Assembly (NCBI RefSeq): GCF_013410035.1
Contig: NZ_JACCBW010000002.1
Coordinates: 1-64,000 of the forward strand
Origin: Nocardioides cavernae
GTDB lineage: Bacteria > Actinomycetota > Actinomycetes > Propionibacteriales > Nocardioidaceae
Length of the DNA: 64,000 nucleotides
Direction: 5' to 3'
The notes beneath the pieces are model-generated. The model saw only the letters and a list, made by a program, of their open reading frames with translations, searched no databases and was not told the origin of the DNA. Shown here piece after piece: positions 7,367-16,264 of this stretch. Within the stretch, counting starts at the first letter, position 1. The number at the start of each line of letters is the position of its first letter. The position numbers were made by a program, and so were the translations under genes.

Positions 7367-8142
7367 CGGGCACAACCGCCGTCGACGACCTCCCGTCCGT
7401 CACCCTCGCCGAGCTCAACGGCGCCGCAGAGCTGCTCACCCGCGTCGACCGGAAGTACGTGATCGCGGCCGACGAGCTCGACGCTGTGGTCATCGGCGTC
7501 GACGGGCTGCGGGTCCTGGAGATCGATGGTCGCCGCACCTCGCGCTACGAGTCGACCTACCTCGACACCGTCGGGCTCGACAGCTGGGCCGCCGCCGCGC
7601 ACCGCCGGCGCCGGCGCTGGAAGGTCCGCACCCGGACGTACGCGGACAGCGGCGAGCGCTGGCTGGAGGTGAAGACCCGCGGGCTGCGCGGAACGACCGT
7701 CAAGGAGCGGCTGCCCCACGACGGCTCGCACATCGACGGTCCGGCGGAGGCGTGGGTACGCGACCGGCTCGCCGCGGCGTACGTCCGCGACGTCGACCCC
7801 TCCGGCCTCGTCGCGACGCTCCACACCAGCTACCGGCGTACCACCCTGCTCCTCGCCGCCGGCGCCGGCCGCGCGAGCGTCGACCGCGACCTGCGCTGGG
7901 TCTCCGGCTACGGCACCGCCGAGGTCCGCGACGTGCTCGTCGTCGAGACCAAGTCGGGCACGCCCCGACCCGGGTCGCTCGACCGGCGCCTGTGGGAGCT
8001 GGGCCACCGGCCGGTCCGCATCTCCAAGTACGGCACCGGGCTGGCCCTCCTGACCCCCGACCTCCAGCGCAACCGCTGGCACCGCGTCACCTCGCAGCAC
8101 CTCGCCGGCCACCTCACCCTCGACGAAGGAGTCCTCGCATGA
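7363..8142 (+). CDS. VTC-domain polyphosphate polymerase
   Basis: Protein of 259 aa with the VTC/CYTH-like triphosphate-tunnel fold. RVDRKYVI (about residues 27-34) is the conserved entry motif, YESTYLDT gives the first metal-binding strand, and RRRRRWKVRTRTY, WLEVKTRG and ISKYGTG supply the basic and acidic tunnel residues. Relatives polymerise polyphosphate from a nucleoside triphosphate. Both ends overlap neighbours by 4 bp, so DUF4956, VTC and CotH are likely translated as a coupled unit. There are no membrane segments; anchoring could come from the DUF4956 partner. Confidence 0.9.
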   Translation: MTGTTAVDDLPSVTLAELNGAAELLTRVDRKYVIAADELDAVVIGVDGLRVLEIDGRRTSRYESTYLDTVGLDSWAAAAHRRRRRWKVRTRTYADSGERWLEVKTRGLRGTTVKERLPHDGSHIDGPAEAWVRDRLAAAYVRDVDPSGLVATLHTSYRRTTLLLAAGAGRASVDRDLRWVSGYGTAEVRDVLVVETKSGTPRPGSLDRRLWELGHRPVRISKYGTGLALLTPDLQRNRWHRVTSQHLAGHLTLDEGVLA

Positions 8143-9521
8143 GCAACCCCGCCCACCGGATCGCCACCCTCGCCGTCCTCGCCTCGCTGACCCTCGGCGG
8201 CTGTGCCGTCGGTACGTCCGACGAGCCAGGGGTCACGACCTCGGGCGTCACCTCCGCGAGCCGGGAGGTCGCCGAGGGCTCGGGCGTGTGGGACGAGTCC
8301 GAGGTGCACGACATCGCGGTCGACGTCGACCAGGACGCGTTCGCCGCGATGGTCGACACCTACCAGCAGACCGAGGAGAAGGAGTGGCTGGAGGCCACGG
8401 TGACGATCGACGGCGAGGAGTTCGAGGGCGCGGGCATCCGGCTCAAGGGCAACTCCTCCCTGCGCGGGGTCAGCGACGACAGCGACCCGACCGACCTGCC
8501 GTGGCTGATCCGGCTCGACACGTTCGTCGACGACCAGTCCCTCGACGGCTGGAGCGAGCTGGTCGTGCGCTCGAGCTCCAGCGAGACCGCCCTCAACGAG
8601 GCCGTCGCGCTCGACCTGCTCGCCGAGGCGGGGCTCGCCAGCGAGCACGCCGTCGCGTCGTCCTTCAGCGTCAACGGCGCCGACGCCAGGCTGCGGCTCG
8701 TCGTCCAGAACCTCGACGAGGACTGGGAGGCGGAGAACTTCTCCACCGAGGGGCTGCTCTACAAGGCGGAGGCCGGCGGGGACTGGTCCTACCGCGGTGA
8801 CAACCCGGACGCCTACACCGACGTCTTCGACCAGGAGACCGGCGACGACGACCTCACCCCGCTCATGGACTTCCTCGACTTCCTCAACAACAGCAGCGAC
8901 GAGGACTTCGCGGCCGAGCTGCCCGAGCGACTCGACGTGCAGGCGTTCGCCCGCTACCTCGCCTTCGAGGAGCTCGTCGACAACTTCGACGACATCGACG
9001 GGCCCGGCAACAACGCGTTCCTGCGCTGGGACGCCGAGAGTGGCGGCTTCACGGTCGTCGCGTGGGACCACAACCTCGCGTTCGGCGGCGGCGGCCGCGG
9101 GGGCTTCGGCGGCTTCGGCGGCGGCGGAGACTTCCCCGAGGGCGAGCGGCCCGAGGGCGAGCGTCCCGAGGGCGTGCCGACCGACGTCCCGGAGGGCGAG
9201 CGTCCCGAGGGCGCGCCGACCGACTTCCCGGAGGCGGAGCGTCCCGACGTCGGCGAGGGCGGGCCCGGCGGCGGAGGCCGGGGCGGCGACCTCGGCGGAC
9301 GCTCCAACGTGCTCGTCGAGCGCTTCACCGCGGTCGAGGAGTGGGCCGACCTCGTCGAGGAGCAGAAGGCCGTCCTGGCGGCGGACCTCTACGACAGCGG
9401 CTACGCCGGTGAGGTCCTCGACCGGTGGGTCGCCGTCCTCACAGAGCAGGCCGGCGACCTGGTGGACGCCGACACCGTGCAGACCGAGGCCGACGCCATC
9501 CGGGACAAGCTCACGGCGTGA
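8139..9521 (+). CDS. CotH-family lipoprotein (kinase-like)
   Basis: Protein of 460 aa. Residues 1-22 form a lipoprotein signal with lipobox LGGC (Cys22). The CotH domain follows: EVHDIAVDVDQDAF, GIRLKGNSSLRG, a long helical part, and VVAWDHNLAFGGG, the metal-binding end of the kinase-like site. CotH of Bacillus spores is an atypical kinase that phosphorylates coat proteins; targets of actinobacterial relatives are unknown. After the WDHN motif there is a low-complexity insert with Gly-rich and PEGERPEG-type tandem repeats (DNA about 9090-9300), then a helical C-terminus. It ends the DUF4956-VTC-CotH operon and overlaps the convergent EcsC gene by 11 bp. Confidence 0.9.
   Translation: MSNPAHRIATLAVLASLTLGGCAVGTSDEPGVTTSGVTSASREVAEGSGVWDESEVHDIAVDVDQDAFAAMVDTYQQTEEKEWLEATVTIDGEEFEGAGIRLKGNSSLRGVSDDSDPTDLPWLIRLDTFVDDQSLDGWSELVVRSSSSETALNEAVALDLLAEAGLASEHAVASSFSVNGADARLRLVVQNLDEDWEAENFSTEGLLYKAEAGGDWSYRGDNPDAYTDVFDQETGDDDLTPLMDFLDFLNNSSDEDFAAELPERLDVQAFARYLAFEELVDNFDDIDGPGNNAFLRWDAESGGFTVVAWDHNLAFGGGGRGGFGGFGGGGDFPEGERPEGERPEGVPTDVPEGERPEGAPTDFPEAERPDVGEGGPGGGGRGGDLGGRSNVLVERFTAVEEWADLVEEQKAVLAADLYDSGYAGEVLDRWVAVLTEQAGDLVDADTVQTEADAIRDKLTA
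9130..9250 (+). repeat. In-frame tandem repeats coding PEGERPEG units
   Basis: Short imperfect tandem repeats (GAGGGCGAGCGTCCC-like units) inside the CotH gene encode an acidic Pro-Glu-Gly-Arg linker. The number of units could vary between strains by slippage. Confidence 0.7.
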
Positions 9522-10221
9522 CGGCGGGGAACTCCTTCATCGCCTGGTCGGCGATCTTCTTCATCATGAACCCGTCGATCCCGCCGCCGACGACACCGCC
9601 GGCGAGGGGGAGGCCGCGGCCGAAGCGGGAGAGGACCTTCTCGCTCACCCCGCGCATCAGCCGGAACCCGACGGCCTTGTTGACGACCATCAGCGCGGCG
9701 GGCGGCAGGCCGCGCAGGGCGTACGTCGTCACCGTGCTGCCCGCCGACGTCATGCCGACCTTCTTGAGCACCTCGTCTGAGTCCGAGCCGACGAGGGTGA
9801 GCAGCACGGCCGTGCGGACGCGCTCGTCGTCGAGGTCGTAGCCGCGCAGGCTGGCGATGCCGCCGACCATGCGGGTGGCCTGGAGGTAGAACTCCGCGAC
9901 GTTGACCGGCAGCGACACCGGCATCGTGACGAAGCCGCCGAGACCGGTCAGGAACCCGCCGGCCGCGCCGCCGAGCGTGCTGCGCCGCGCGATGGCCGCG
10001 ATGGCCTTCTCGGGGTCGCCTCCGGCCTTGGCCAGGGCCTCGTCGGCGGCCGTACGCACCGGGCTGAGCGGCCCGCGCCCGTCGAGCCCGACGTCGAGCA
10101 GCATGTCGACGAGCCGGTCGATCGCGCCGGGGTCGGGACGCGGGTCCTCCGCCGCCTCGAGCGCGGACTTGGTCGTGGCGGCCTCGCGGCGGCCCGCGGG
10201 GAGGAGGTCCTTGAGTCCCAT
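9511..10221 (-). CDS. EcsC family protein
   Basis: Protein of about 236 aa. The central GGAAGGFLTGLGGFVTMPVS and the following LPVNVAEFYLQATRMVGGIA are typical of EcsC, a family with several hydrophobic helices found near transporters; its biochemical role is not established. The C-terminus is GGIDGFMMKKIADQAMKEF. ATG 10221 is preferred; an in-frame GTG at 10227 adds two residues, and no clear ribosome site separates them. The 3' end overlaps the convergent CotH gene by 11 bp. Confidence 0.8.
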   Translation of the reverse strand: MGLKDLLPAGRREAATTKSALEAAEDPRPDPGAIDRLVDMLLDVGLDGRGPLSPVRTAADEALAKAGGDPEKAIAAIARRSTLGGAAGGFLTGLGGFVTMPVSLPVNVAEFYLQATRMVGGIASLRGYDLDDERVRTAVLLTLVGSDSDEVLKKVGMTSAGSTVTTYALRGLPPAALMVVNKAVGFRLMRGVSEKVLSRFGRGLPLAGGVVGGGIDGFMMKKIADQAMKEFPAVTP

Positions 10222-10279
10222 GGCCACACAGTAGGAGCGCCGCCCCAGCGCACGCTCCCCCCGCAGCGGTGTAGCGGGG

Positions 10280-12592
10280 TCACACCGCGGAGCGGAAGCC
10301 CCGCAGCCGCAGGCTGTTGGTCACGACGAACACGCTGGAGAACGCCATCGCCGCGCCCGCGAGCATCGGGTTGAGCAGTCCGGCCGCGGCGAGCGGCAGG
10401 GCCGCGACGTTGTAGGCGAACGCCCAGAACAGGTTGCCCTTGATCGTCGCGAGGGTGCGGCGGGAGAGCCGGATCGCGTCGACCGCGACGAGCAGGTCGC
10501 CGCGCACGAGCGTCAGGTCGCCGGCCTCGATCGCGACGTCGGTGCCGGTGCCCATCGCGAGGCCCAGGTCGGCCTGGGCGAGCGCGGCCGCGTCGTTGAC
10601 GCCGTCGCCGACCATCGCCACGACCTTCCCCGCGGCCTGAAGCCGTTGCACCTCGGCGACCTTGTCGGCAGGCAGGACGTCCGCGACGACGGTGTCGATG
10701 CCGACCTGGGCGGCGACGTGGCGTGCCGCGGCCTCGTTGTCGCCGGTGAGCAGGATCGGCTCGAGACCGAGGTCGCGCAGCCGACGGACCGCCTCGGCGG
10801 ACGTCGGCTTCACCGTGTCGCCGACGACGACCACGCCCCGCGCCTGTCCGTCCCAGCCGACAGCGACGGGCGTACGCCCCTCGTCCCGGGCGCGCTCGAC
10901 CGCGGCAGCCAGCGACTCCGGCAGGTGCTGCGACCAGTCGGCCAGCAGGCTCGGCCGTCCGACGACGACCGCGTGCCCGTCGACGACGCCCTCGACGCCG
11001 AGGCCCTCGCGGTTGGCGAACCCCTCCACGTCGGGTATCTGGGGACGTTCTGGTCGGGCTCCGGGCTCGATCCCGTCCATTTCGTCCCTAGATACCGAGG
11101 AAGGCGATGACGCGGCGATCGCCCGCCCGATCGGGTGCTCGGAGGCCGACTCGAGCGCGGCGGCGAGACGGCGTACGTCCTCGACCGACTCGCCCTCGGC
11201 GGCGACGACCTCGTGCACGGTCATCTCCCCGGTCGTCACCGTCCCGGTCTTGTCGAGCACGATCGTGTCGACGCGGCGGGTGGACTCGAGGACCTCCGGA
11301 CCCTTGATGAGGATGCCGAGCTGGGCGCCGCGGCCGGTCCCGACCATGAGGGCGGTCGGCGTGGCCAGGCCGAGGGCGCAGGGGCAGGCGATGATGAGGA
11401 CGGCCACCGCGGCGGTGAAGGCGGCGGTGGCGCCGCCGCCGGCCCCGAGCCAGAAGCCCAGCGTGGCGACGGACAGGCCGATGACGACCGGCACGAAGAC
11501 GCCGGAGACCCTATCGGCGAGGCGCTGCACCTCGGCCTTGCCGTTCTGAGCGTCCTCGACGAGTCGGGCCATCCGGGCGAGCTGCGTGTCGGCGCCGACG
11601 CGGGTGGCGCGTACGACGAGCCGCCCGCCGGCGTTGACGGTCGCGCCGACGACGGCGTCGCCGGGGCGTACCTCCACGGGGACGGACTCGCCGGTCAGCA
11701 TCGACGCGTCGACCGCGGAGCTGCCCTCGACGACCTCGCCGTCGGTGGCGACCTTCTCGCCGGGGCGTACGACGAACAGGTCGCCGACGACCAGCTGGTC
11801 GATCGGGACCCGCACCTCGCTCCGCCCGCCGGAGGCGTCGTCGCGCAGGACGGCGACGTCGCGGGCTCCGAGCTCCATGAGGGCGCGGAGCGCGGCACCG
11901 GCGCGCCGCTTGGACCGGTGCTCGAGCCAGCGCCCGGCGAGCAGGAACGTCGTCACGCCGGCCGCGGCCTCGAGGTAGATGTTGCCCGCGCCGTCGGTGC
12001 GGTCGATCGAGATCCGGAACGGGTGGGTCATGCCGGGCTCGCCCGCGGTGCCGAGGAAGAGGGCCCACAGCGACCAGCCGAAGGCCGCCAGCACGCCGAC
12101 CGAGACCAGCGTGTCCATGGTGGTCGCGCCGTGGCGGAGGTTGGTCCACGCGGCGCGGTGGAAGGGCCAGGCGCCCCACACCACGACGGGCGCGGCGAGC
12201 ACGAGCGAGGCCCACTGCCAGTAGGTGAACTGCCAGGCGGTGACCATCCCCATCGCGATGACCGGCACGCTGAGCACCGCGCTGACGAGCAGGCGCTGGC
12301 GCAGCGGGTCGGGCTCGGGCGCGTCGTCCGGCGTGCCCGGGCCGTCCGCGGACGGGGGCGTCGGCAGCGCGGCGGCGTAGCCGGCGGCCTCGACGGTGGC
12401 GAGCAGGTCGTCGGTCGAGACCGTGCCGGGGTAGCTCACCTTCGCCTTCTCGGTGGCGTAGTTGACCGTGGCCGTCACGCCGCCGAGCTTGTTGAGCTTG
12501 CGCTCGATGCGGTTGGCGCACGACGCGCAGGTCATGCCGGTGATGGCGAGCTCGACGTCGGTGGTCGCGCCGGTGGTCGCGTCAGTGCTCAT
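10280..12592 (-). CDS. copA: Copper-translocating P1B-type ATPase
   Basis: Protein of 770 aa that exports Cu(I) using ATP. It has one N-terminal heavy-metal domain (GMTCASC, Cys22 and Cys25), the actuator loop with [11 protein letters not shown], the transmembrane metal site CPC in [13 protein letters not shown], the phosphorylation motif DKTGT, the SEHPIG motif, and GDGVNDA in the hinge. It ends the csoR-copZ-311aa-copA operon, overlapping the upstream gene by 11 bp. Just after [11 protein letters not shown], in the nucleotide-binding domain, 21 residues (about 499-519, core [20 protein letters not shown]) are encoded by a 63-bp palindromic segment that looks inserted. It is in frame and leaves all motifs intact. 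Confidence 0.95.
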   Translation of the reverse strand: MSTDATTGATTDVELAITGMTCASCANRIERKLNKLGGVTATVNYATEKAKVSYPGTVSTDDLLATVEAAGYAAALPTPPSADGPGTPDDAPEPDPLRQRLLVSAVLSVPVIAMGMVTAWQFTYWQWASLVLAAPVVVWGAWPFHRAAWTNLRHGATTMDTLVSVGVLAAFGWSLWALFLGTAGEPGMTHPFRISIDRTDGAGNIYLEAAAGVTTFLLAGRWLEHRSKRRAGAALRALMELGARDVAVLRDDASGGRSEVRVPIDQLVVGDLFVVRPGEKVATDGEVVEGSSAVDASMLTGESVPVEVRPGDAVVGATVNAGGRLVVRATRVGADTQLARMARLVEDAQNGKAEVQRLADRVSGVFVPVVIGLSVATLGFWLGAGGGATAAFTAAVAVLIIACPCALGLATPTALMVGTGRGAQLGILIKGPEVLESTRRVDTIVLDKTGTVTTGEMTVHEVVAAEGESVEDVRRLAAALESASEHPIGRAIAASSPSSVSRDEMDGIEPGARPERPQIPDVEGFANREGLGVEGVVDGHAVVVGRPSLLADWSQHLPESLAAAVERARDEGRTPVAVGWDGQARGVVVVGDTVKPTSAEAVRRLRDLGLEPILLTGDNEAAARHVAAQVGIDTVVADVLPADKVAEVQRLQAAGKVVAMVGDGVNDAAALAQADLGLAMGTGTDVAIEAGDLTLVRGDLLVAVDAIRLSRRTLATIKGNLFWAFAYNVAALPLAAAGLLNPMLAGAAMAFSSVFVVTNSLRLRGFRSAV
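11034..11096. repeat. 63-bp palindromic insertion inside copA
   Basis: Arms of 14 bp, GGTATCTGGGGACG (11034-11047) and CGTCCCTAGATACC (11083-11096), pair at 13 of 14 positions around a 35-bp centre. The length is 21 codons exactly, so copA stays open. The encoded residues fall in a loop of the nucleotide-binding domain and do not resemble CopA homologues known to me. It looks like a miniature mobile palindrome, comparable in kind to Rickettsia palindromic elements. No second copy was noticed in this window. Confidence 0.6.
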
Positions 12593-13517
12593 GGCTGCCC
12601 TCCTCGTGGTCGCCGGCCGGGACGCCGCCGGAGTCGACGGCGAACTCGGCGGTGCGGACGGTGCCGCGGTGCTGGAAGTCGAGGTAGAGCCGGTACGCCC
12701 CGGGCGTGGGGAACGCGGTCGCGAAGTCGATCCCCGGACCGGGCCCGCCCGCCTCGGGGTGGACGTGGAGGTAGCCCAGGTCGCCGGCCCGGATCGCGAC
12801 GAGGTGACCGAAGGCGCCGAGGTAGGGCTCGAGGTCGGTGACCGGCTCGCCGTCGAGCTCGATGCGCGTCGTGAGCACCGTGGTGGCCCCCGGCGCGGTG
12901 TCGCCCTCGAGGGTGACGGTGTAGGTCCCCTGCCCGGTGCGGACGGTCGCGGTGCGGGTCTCGGTGACGGCCTCGGCCGGTGCGAACTCGCCCGCGACCG
13001 CCAGGTCGTCGGCGAGGGTGACGCCCTCCCAGCCGGCGGGCGTGAAGTCGGCGATCACCCGCCACGTGCCGGGCGTCAGGCGTACGTCCACCGACCAGGT
13101 GCCGCTCGCGCGGTCGAGGGTCGGGTGGACGTGCTGGAAGCCGGTGAGGTCGCGGCGGACCACGACGAGGTGCAGGTCCTTCTCGTGCTCCTCGGTGTAG
13201 TCGAGGAGCCGACGCCCGCTGGAGGTGAGGACCTGGAAGTCGAGACGCGTACGCCCGGCGCGCGGGGTGTGGTCGGCCAGCGCGAGGGTGAACCCGTCGG
13301 CCTGCGCGGTGAGGCCCGAGACGTCGGCGACCTCGGAGGCGTGCGCGTCGGGGCCGGTCGTCCCGTTCAAGCGCTCGAGTCGGTGCCCTGAGTGCTCGCT
13401 AGCGCTCGCAGGCAGGTCACCGATCTCAGGTCCCACCAGGCGCCCCCCGCCCCAGGCGACCGCGAACGCGGCGGCCAGGGCCGCGGCGAACGCGGCGACG
13501 CGCTCAGGGGTGCTCAT
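12582..13517 (-). CDS. Exported/membrane-anchored protein of the copper operon
   Basis: Protein of 311 aa. A hydrophobic segment near residues 7-27 ([19 protein letters not shown]) acts as signal or anchor. The rest is beta-rich in two similar halves, with repeated HVHP motifs ([11 protein letters not shown] and [11 protein letters not shown]) and a His/Glu-rich tail (DHEEGSHEH). Such His motifs suit copper binding outside the membrane. Position between copZ (4-bp overlap) and copA (11-bp overlap) makes it a copper-tolerance component; the exact role, as a periplasm-like copper sink or delivery protein, is inferred. I do not recognise a characterised homologue. Confidence 0.75.
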   Translation of the reverse strand: MSTPERVAAFAAALAAAFAVAWGGGRLVGPEIGDLPASASEHSGHRLERLNGTTGPDAHASEVADVSGLTAQADGFTLALADHTPRAGRTRLDFQVLTSSGRRLLDYTEEHEKDLHLVVVRRDLTGFQHVHPTLDRASGTWSVDVRLTPGTWRVIADFTPAGWEGVTLADDLAVAGEFAPAEAVTETRTATVRTGQGTYTVTLEGDTAPGATTVLTTRIELDGEPVTDLEPYLGAFGHLVAIRAGDLGYLHVHPEAGGPGPGIDFATAFPTPGAYRLYLDFQHRGTVRTAEFAVDSGGVPAGDHEEGSHEH

Positions 13518-13717
13518 GCCATCGCGTAGCCGGCCTCCTCGACGGCGGCCCGGACGGCCGACTCGTCGAGCGGGGTCGTGCTGGTGACGGTGACGGCTCC
13601 GGTCTCGACGACGACGGCGACGTCCTCGACGCCCGCGATCTCGGAGATCTCCTCGGTGACCGACGCGGCGCAGTGCCCGCAGGTCATGCCGGTGACGGTG
13701 TAGGTGGTGGTGGTCAT
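13514..13717 (-). CDS. copZ: Copper chaperone, heavy-metal-associated domain
   Basis: A 67-aa single HMA domain: beta-alpha-beta-beta-alpha-beta with the metal motif GMTCGHC at residues 10-16. It carries Cu(I) in the cytosol and hands it to CopA. The size equals the usual CopZ length. It starts 34 bp after the csoR stop and overlaps the next gene by 4 bp, so it is the second gene of the copper operon. GGAGACCCACCC upstream gives a modest ribosome site. Confidence 0.93.
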   Translation of the reverse strand: MTTTTYTVTGMTCGHCAASVTEEISEIAGVEDVAVVVETGAVTVTSTTPLDESAVRAAVEEAGYAMA

Positions 13718-13751
13718 GGGTGGGTCTCCCTCTGGCGTGTGACGGGAACGG

Positions 13752-14054
13752 TCAGGACCTCACGAGGCGGGCGATCGCCTCGGAGGCCTCCTTGAGCTTC
13801 TGCTCCTGCTCGGCCCCGCCCTGGCGGGCGGCGTCGACGACGCAGTGCGCCATGTGGTCGTCGAGCAGCGACAGCGCGAGGGCCTGCAGCGCCTTAGTGG
13901 CCGCCGAGACCTGGGTGAGGATGTCGATGCAGTACTTCTCCTCCTCGACCATGCGCTGGATGCCGCGCACCTGGCCCTCGATCCGACGCAGTCGCTTGAG
14001 GTGGGCCTGGACCGCCGCGTCGTTGCCCTCGAGGTGGCCGTGCTGCTCGCTCAT
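13752..14054 (-). CDS. csoR: CsoR-family copper-sensing repressor
   Basis: A 100-aa helical repressor. The Cu(I)-binding triad of the family is present: Cys42 (in KYCIDI), His67 and Cys71 (DDHMAHCVV). The conserved LKRLRRIEGQVRGIQRM block (about 19-35) carries DNA-contact residues. CsoR tetramers block transcription until Cu(I) binds. An operator-like palindrome lies 10 bp upstream of the start, so the gene probably represses itself and the downstream copZ, 311-aa protein and copA genes. Confidence 0.95.
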   Translation of the reverse strand: MSEQHGHLEGNDAAVQAHLKRLRRIEGQVRGIQRMVEEEKYCIDILTQVSAATKALQALALSLLDDHMAHCVVDAARQGGAEQEQKLKEASEAIARLVRS

Positions 14055-14063
14055 GCGGCAATG

Positions 14064-14080
14064 ATACCCCTAGGGGGTAT
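14064..14080. promoter_or_regulatory. CsoR operator
   Basis: ATACCCCTAGGGGGTAT, a near-perfect inverted repeat of the TACCCC/GGGGTA type bound by CsoR proteins. It sits 10 bp upstream of the csoR start, overlapping the probable -10 region (TATACC or TATCAT on the minus strand), so binding would block the copper operon promoter. Confidence 0.85.
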
Positions 14081-14241
14081 ACGTTGCCGGGCGAGGCTCA
14101 CCCCTGCGGGTGAAATGTGGTGGTGCTGGCACCACCTCGACCGGGTTTCGGACTCCCGGGGGTACTGTCGCGAGTGACGGTCGGGGGGTCGTCGAGGAGC
14201 GGGTGGTCCGCTCCTCCTTGACGACGTGTGGGGACCGACAC

Positions 14242-14886
14242 ATGGACATCCGTATTGCGCTGCTCGGCGGCGACGAGCTGGTCAGGCGGGGCCTCGACAG
14301 CATGCTCCGCACCCTCGGTGGCTTCGAGCTCGGCTCGGTGAAGGACCGCGAGCGTGCACCCATCGACATCGCCCTCGTGGAGACGTACGGCTCCGCTCGC
14401 GGCGACATGACGCTGCAGCGCGCCGTGTCCGACCCGCACATCCGGCGGGTGGCGGTCTACACCTGGAACCACCACCCCGGCCTGGCGCACGAGTCGCTCG
14501 GCAACGGCGTCACCGGCTACCTCGCCAAGGGCCTCAGCGCCGCCCAGCTCGGCCGCGCGCTGCGTGCCATCCACGTGGGCGAGGTCGTCGTGTCTCCGGT
14601 GCTGCCCGCGCTGCCGACCAAGGAGCTCCGCTCCACCACCGAGCTCGACCTGCTGACGGTGCGCGAGCGGGAGACGCTCGCACACATCGCCACCGGCAAG
14701 AGCAACGACGAGATCGCCCGCCAGATGCAGATCTCGCTCAACTCGGTGAAGTCCTACATCCGCAACGCCTATCGCAAGACGGGCGTGCAGAGCCGGAGCC
14801 AGGCCGTCCTCTGGGCGGTCTCCCACGGCCTGGGCGCGGAGGCCCTCACCGGGGTGCCGGCTGGGGCCGGCAGCCCCCGCGCCTGA
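14242..14886 (+). CDS. LuxR-type regulator with degenerate receiver domain
   Basis: Protein of 214 aa. Residues 1-120 have receiver-like topology, but the site expected to be the phosphorylated Asp is Glu47 (IDIALVETYG), and the canonical Thr/Ser-Lys pair is replaced around AVYTWNHHPGL and GYLAKGL. Residues 140-205 are a LuxR/NarL helix-turn-helix (LTVRERETLAHIATGKSNDE, SLNSVKSYIRNAYRKTGVQS). A paralogue at 33490-34140 keeps Asp at the same place. A Glu can mimic phospho-Asp, so constitutive or phosphate-independent activity is possible. No histidine kinase is nearby. Start ATG 14242 follows a GGGGA ribosome site. The 3' end overlaps the convergent glycerophosphodiesterase gene by 41 bp. Confidence 0.85.
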   Translation: MDIRIALLGGDELVRRGLDSMLRTLGGFELGSVKDRERAPIDIALVETYGSARGDMTLQRAVSDPHIRRVAVYTWNHHPGLAHESLGNGVTGYLAKGLSAAQLGRALRAIHVGEVVVSPVLPALPTKELRSTTELDLLTVRERETLAHIATGKSNDEIARQMQISLNSVKSYIRNAYRKTGVQSRSQAVLWAVSHGLGAEALTGVPAGAGSPRA

Positions 14887-15646
14887 CCTGGGGCGTCCAC
14901 TGGTCCCGCGCGATCAGCACCTCGCGCAGCACGTCGGGCCGGTCGGTGATGATGCCGTCGACCCCCATGTCGAGCAGGCTGCGCATGGTCGCCGGGTCGT
15001 CGACGGTCCACACCACGACCCGGATGCCGAGCTCGTGCGCCCGCGCGATCACCCGCTCGGAGTGGATCGGCAGCCGGCCGAGCCGCAACGGCACGTGCGC
15101 GAAGGCGCCTCCGGTGACCCCGAGCGGGCGTACGCCCCCGCGTGAGCACGCGATCAGTGCGGTGAGCGAGCGCCAGCCGAGGGCGGTGGTCACCCCGGGT
15201 GCCTCGTCCTGGAGGCGCCGCAGCCACCGGCTCCACGCCCCGGCCACGAGGACCCGCTCCGCCCAGCCCGGGTGGGCGCGCAGCAGCCGCGCCATGGGCC
15301 CGATCGACGCCTCGTCCTTGAGGTCGATCGCGAACCGGGCCCGGGGGAAGGCGGCCATGGCCTCGGTCAGTGTCGGGACCTGGTCGGTGCCGCCCACGCG
15401 CAGCCGGCGCAGGTCCGCGAGGTCGAGGTCGGCCACCCTGCCAGGGTGACCGGTCAGCCGCGCGAGGGTCGCGTCGTGGAAGCAGACCACGTGGCCGTCG
15501 CGGGTCGTGTGCACGTCGGTCTCGAGATAGGTGAGGCCGAGCGAGGTGGCGCGCCCGAAGGCGGCCAGCGTGTTCTCCGGGGCGAGCCCCATGCCCCCGC
15601 GGTGCGCGATGGCGAGCGGGCCGGTGTGGTCGCCGTAGCTGGTCAC
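14846..15646 (-). CDS. Glycerophosphodiester phosphodiesterase
   Basis: Protein of 266 aa with the GDPD TIM-barrel. The catalytic signature IAHRGGMGLAPENTLAAF lies at residues 13-30, ETDVHTTRDGHVVCFHD supplies the acidic metal ligands and catalytic His, and GVDGIITDRPDVL closes the barrel. The enzyme cleaves glycerophosphodiesters from phospholipid breakdown to glycerol 3-phosphate and an alcohol. No signal peptide, so cytoplasmic. Length is typical. The stop overlaps the end of the LuxR-type gene on the other strand. Confidence 0.92.
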   Translation of the reverse strand: MTSYGDHTGPLAIAHRGGMGLAPENTLAAFGRATSLGLTYLETDVHTTRDGHVVCFHDATLARLTGHPGRVADLDLADLRRLRVGGTDQVPTLTEAMAAFPRARFAIDLKDEASIGPMARLLRAHPGWAERVLVAGAWSRWLRRLQDEAPGVTTALGWRSLTALIACSRGGVRPLGVTGGAFAHVPLRLGRLPIHSERVIARAHELGIRVVVWTVDDPATMRSLLDMGVDGIITDRPDVLREVLIARDQWTPQVRRGGCRPQPAPR

Positions 15647-15725
15647 GACGTCAGGATGGGTGCTTCCGCCGGGGCTTGTCGCGCCCGGACGGCGCCGTGG
15701 AGCGACTGTTCACCGAGGCTTCTCG

Positions 15726-15767
15726 TGCGCGTGCGGAGGACGTCGGTCCACGTCCTCCGCACACGCA
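15726..15767 (-). terminator. Hairpin terminator after the TPR gene
   Basis: Arms of 17 bp (15726-15742 and 15751-15767, sharing GTGCGGAGGACG) pair at 16 of 17 positions with an 8-nt loop. It lies 4 bp past the TPR protein stop on the minus strand. No T-tract, as is usual in high-GC actinobacteria. Confidence 0.7.
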
Positions 15768-15771
15768 GTGA

Positions 15772-16158
15772 TCAGCTCCGGTAGCCGCCCAGCAGCTCGG
15801 CGAGCCGCAGGTGCGGCCGCGCCTCGTCCTTGCGCCCCTGGCGCTGGAGGGAGCGCCCGAGCAGCAGGTGGGCGTACGGCTCGTTGGGGTCGTGCTCGAG
15901 CAGCTCGGTCGCGACCCGGATCGCGCCGTCGAGCTGCGCGGAGTGGAAGAGCGAGCGCGCCAGCAGCAGGCGTACGTCGGTCAGCTCGTGCACCACGTCG
16001 CCCGGGTCCTCGAGCAGCTCGGTCAGCATCACGGCCGCCTCGCGGTAGGCGCGCTCCTCGAAGAGCGCCTGCGCCCGCACCCACCGGTCGTGGGTGGAGT
16101 CCTGGAGCAGCCCCGCGTGCCCGCGCAGCAGGTCCTCGAAGGGGGTGAAGTCGATCAT
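15772..16158 (-). CDS. Tetratricopeptide repeat protein
   Basis: Protein of 128 aa made of about three TPR helices pairs (RWVRAQALFEERAYREAAVM; RLLLARSLFHSAQLDGAIRV; AHLLLGRSLQRQGRKDEARP). TPR units mediate protein contacts; no enzymatic domain is present. ATG 16158 is chosen because GAGGAGCGACGA directly upstream is a good ribosome site; the extended upstream frame has no family resemblance. A hairpin terminator follows the stop. The partner is unknown. Confidence 0.85.
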   Translation of the reverse strand: MIDFTPFEDLLRGHAGLLQDSTHDRWVRAQALFEERAYREAAVMLTELLEDPGDVVHELTDVRLLLARSLFHSAQLDGAIRVATELLEHDPNEPYAHLLLGRSLQRQGRKDEARPHLRLAELLGGYRS

Positions 16159-16264
16159 TCGTCGCTCCTCTCGGGCGGTTCCTGTCTCCGAGCGTGCGCC
16201 CGGACGTCGGTGCAACGTGGGAGGGGGTGCGGCGATTCCGCGGAATACTGGGACCACCATCCCC

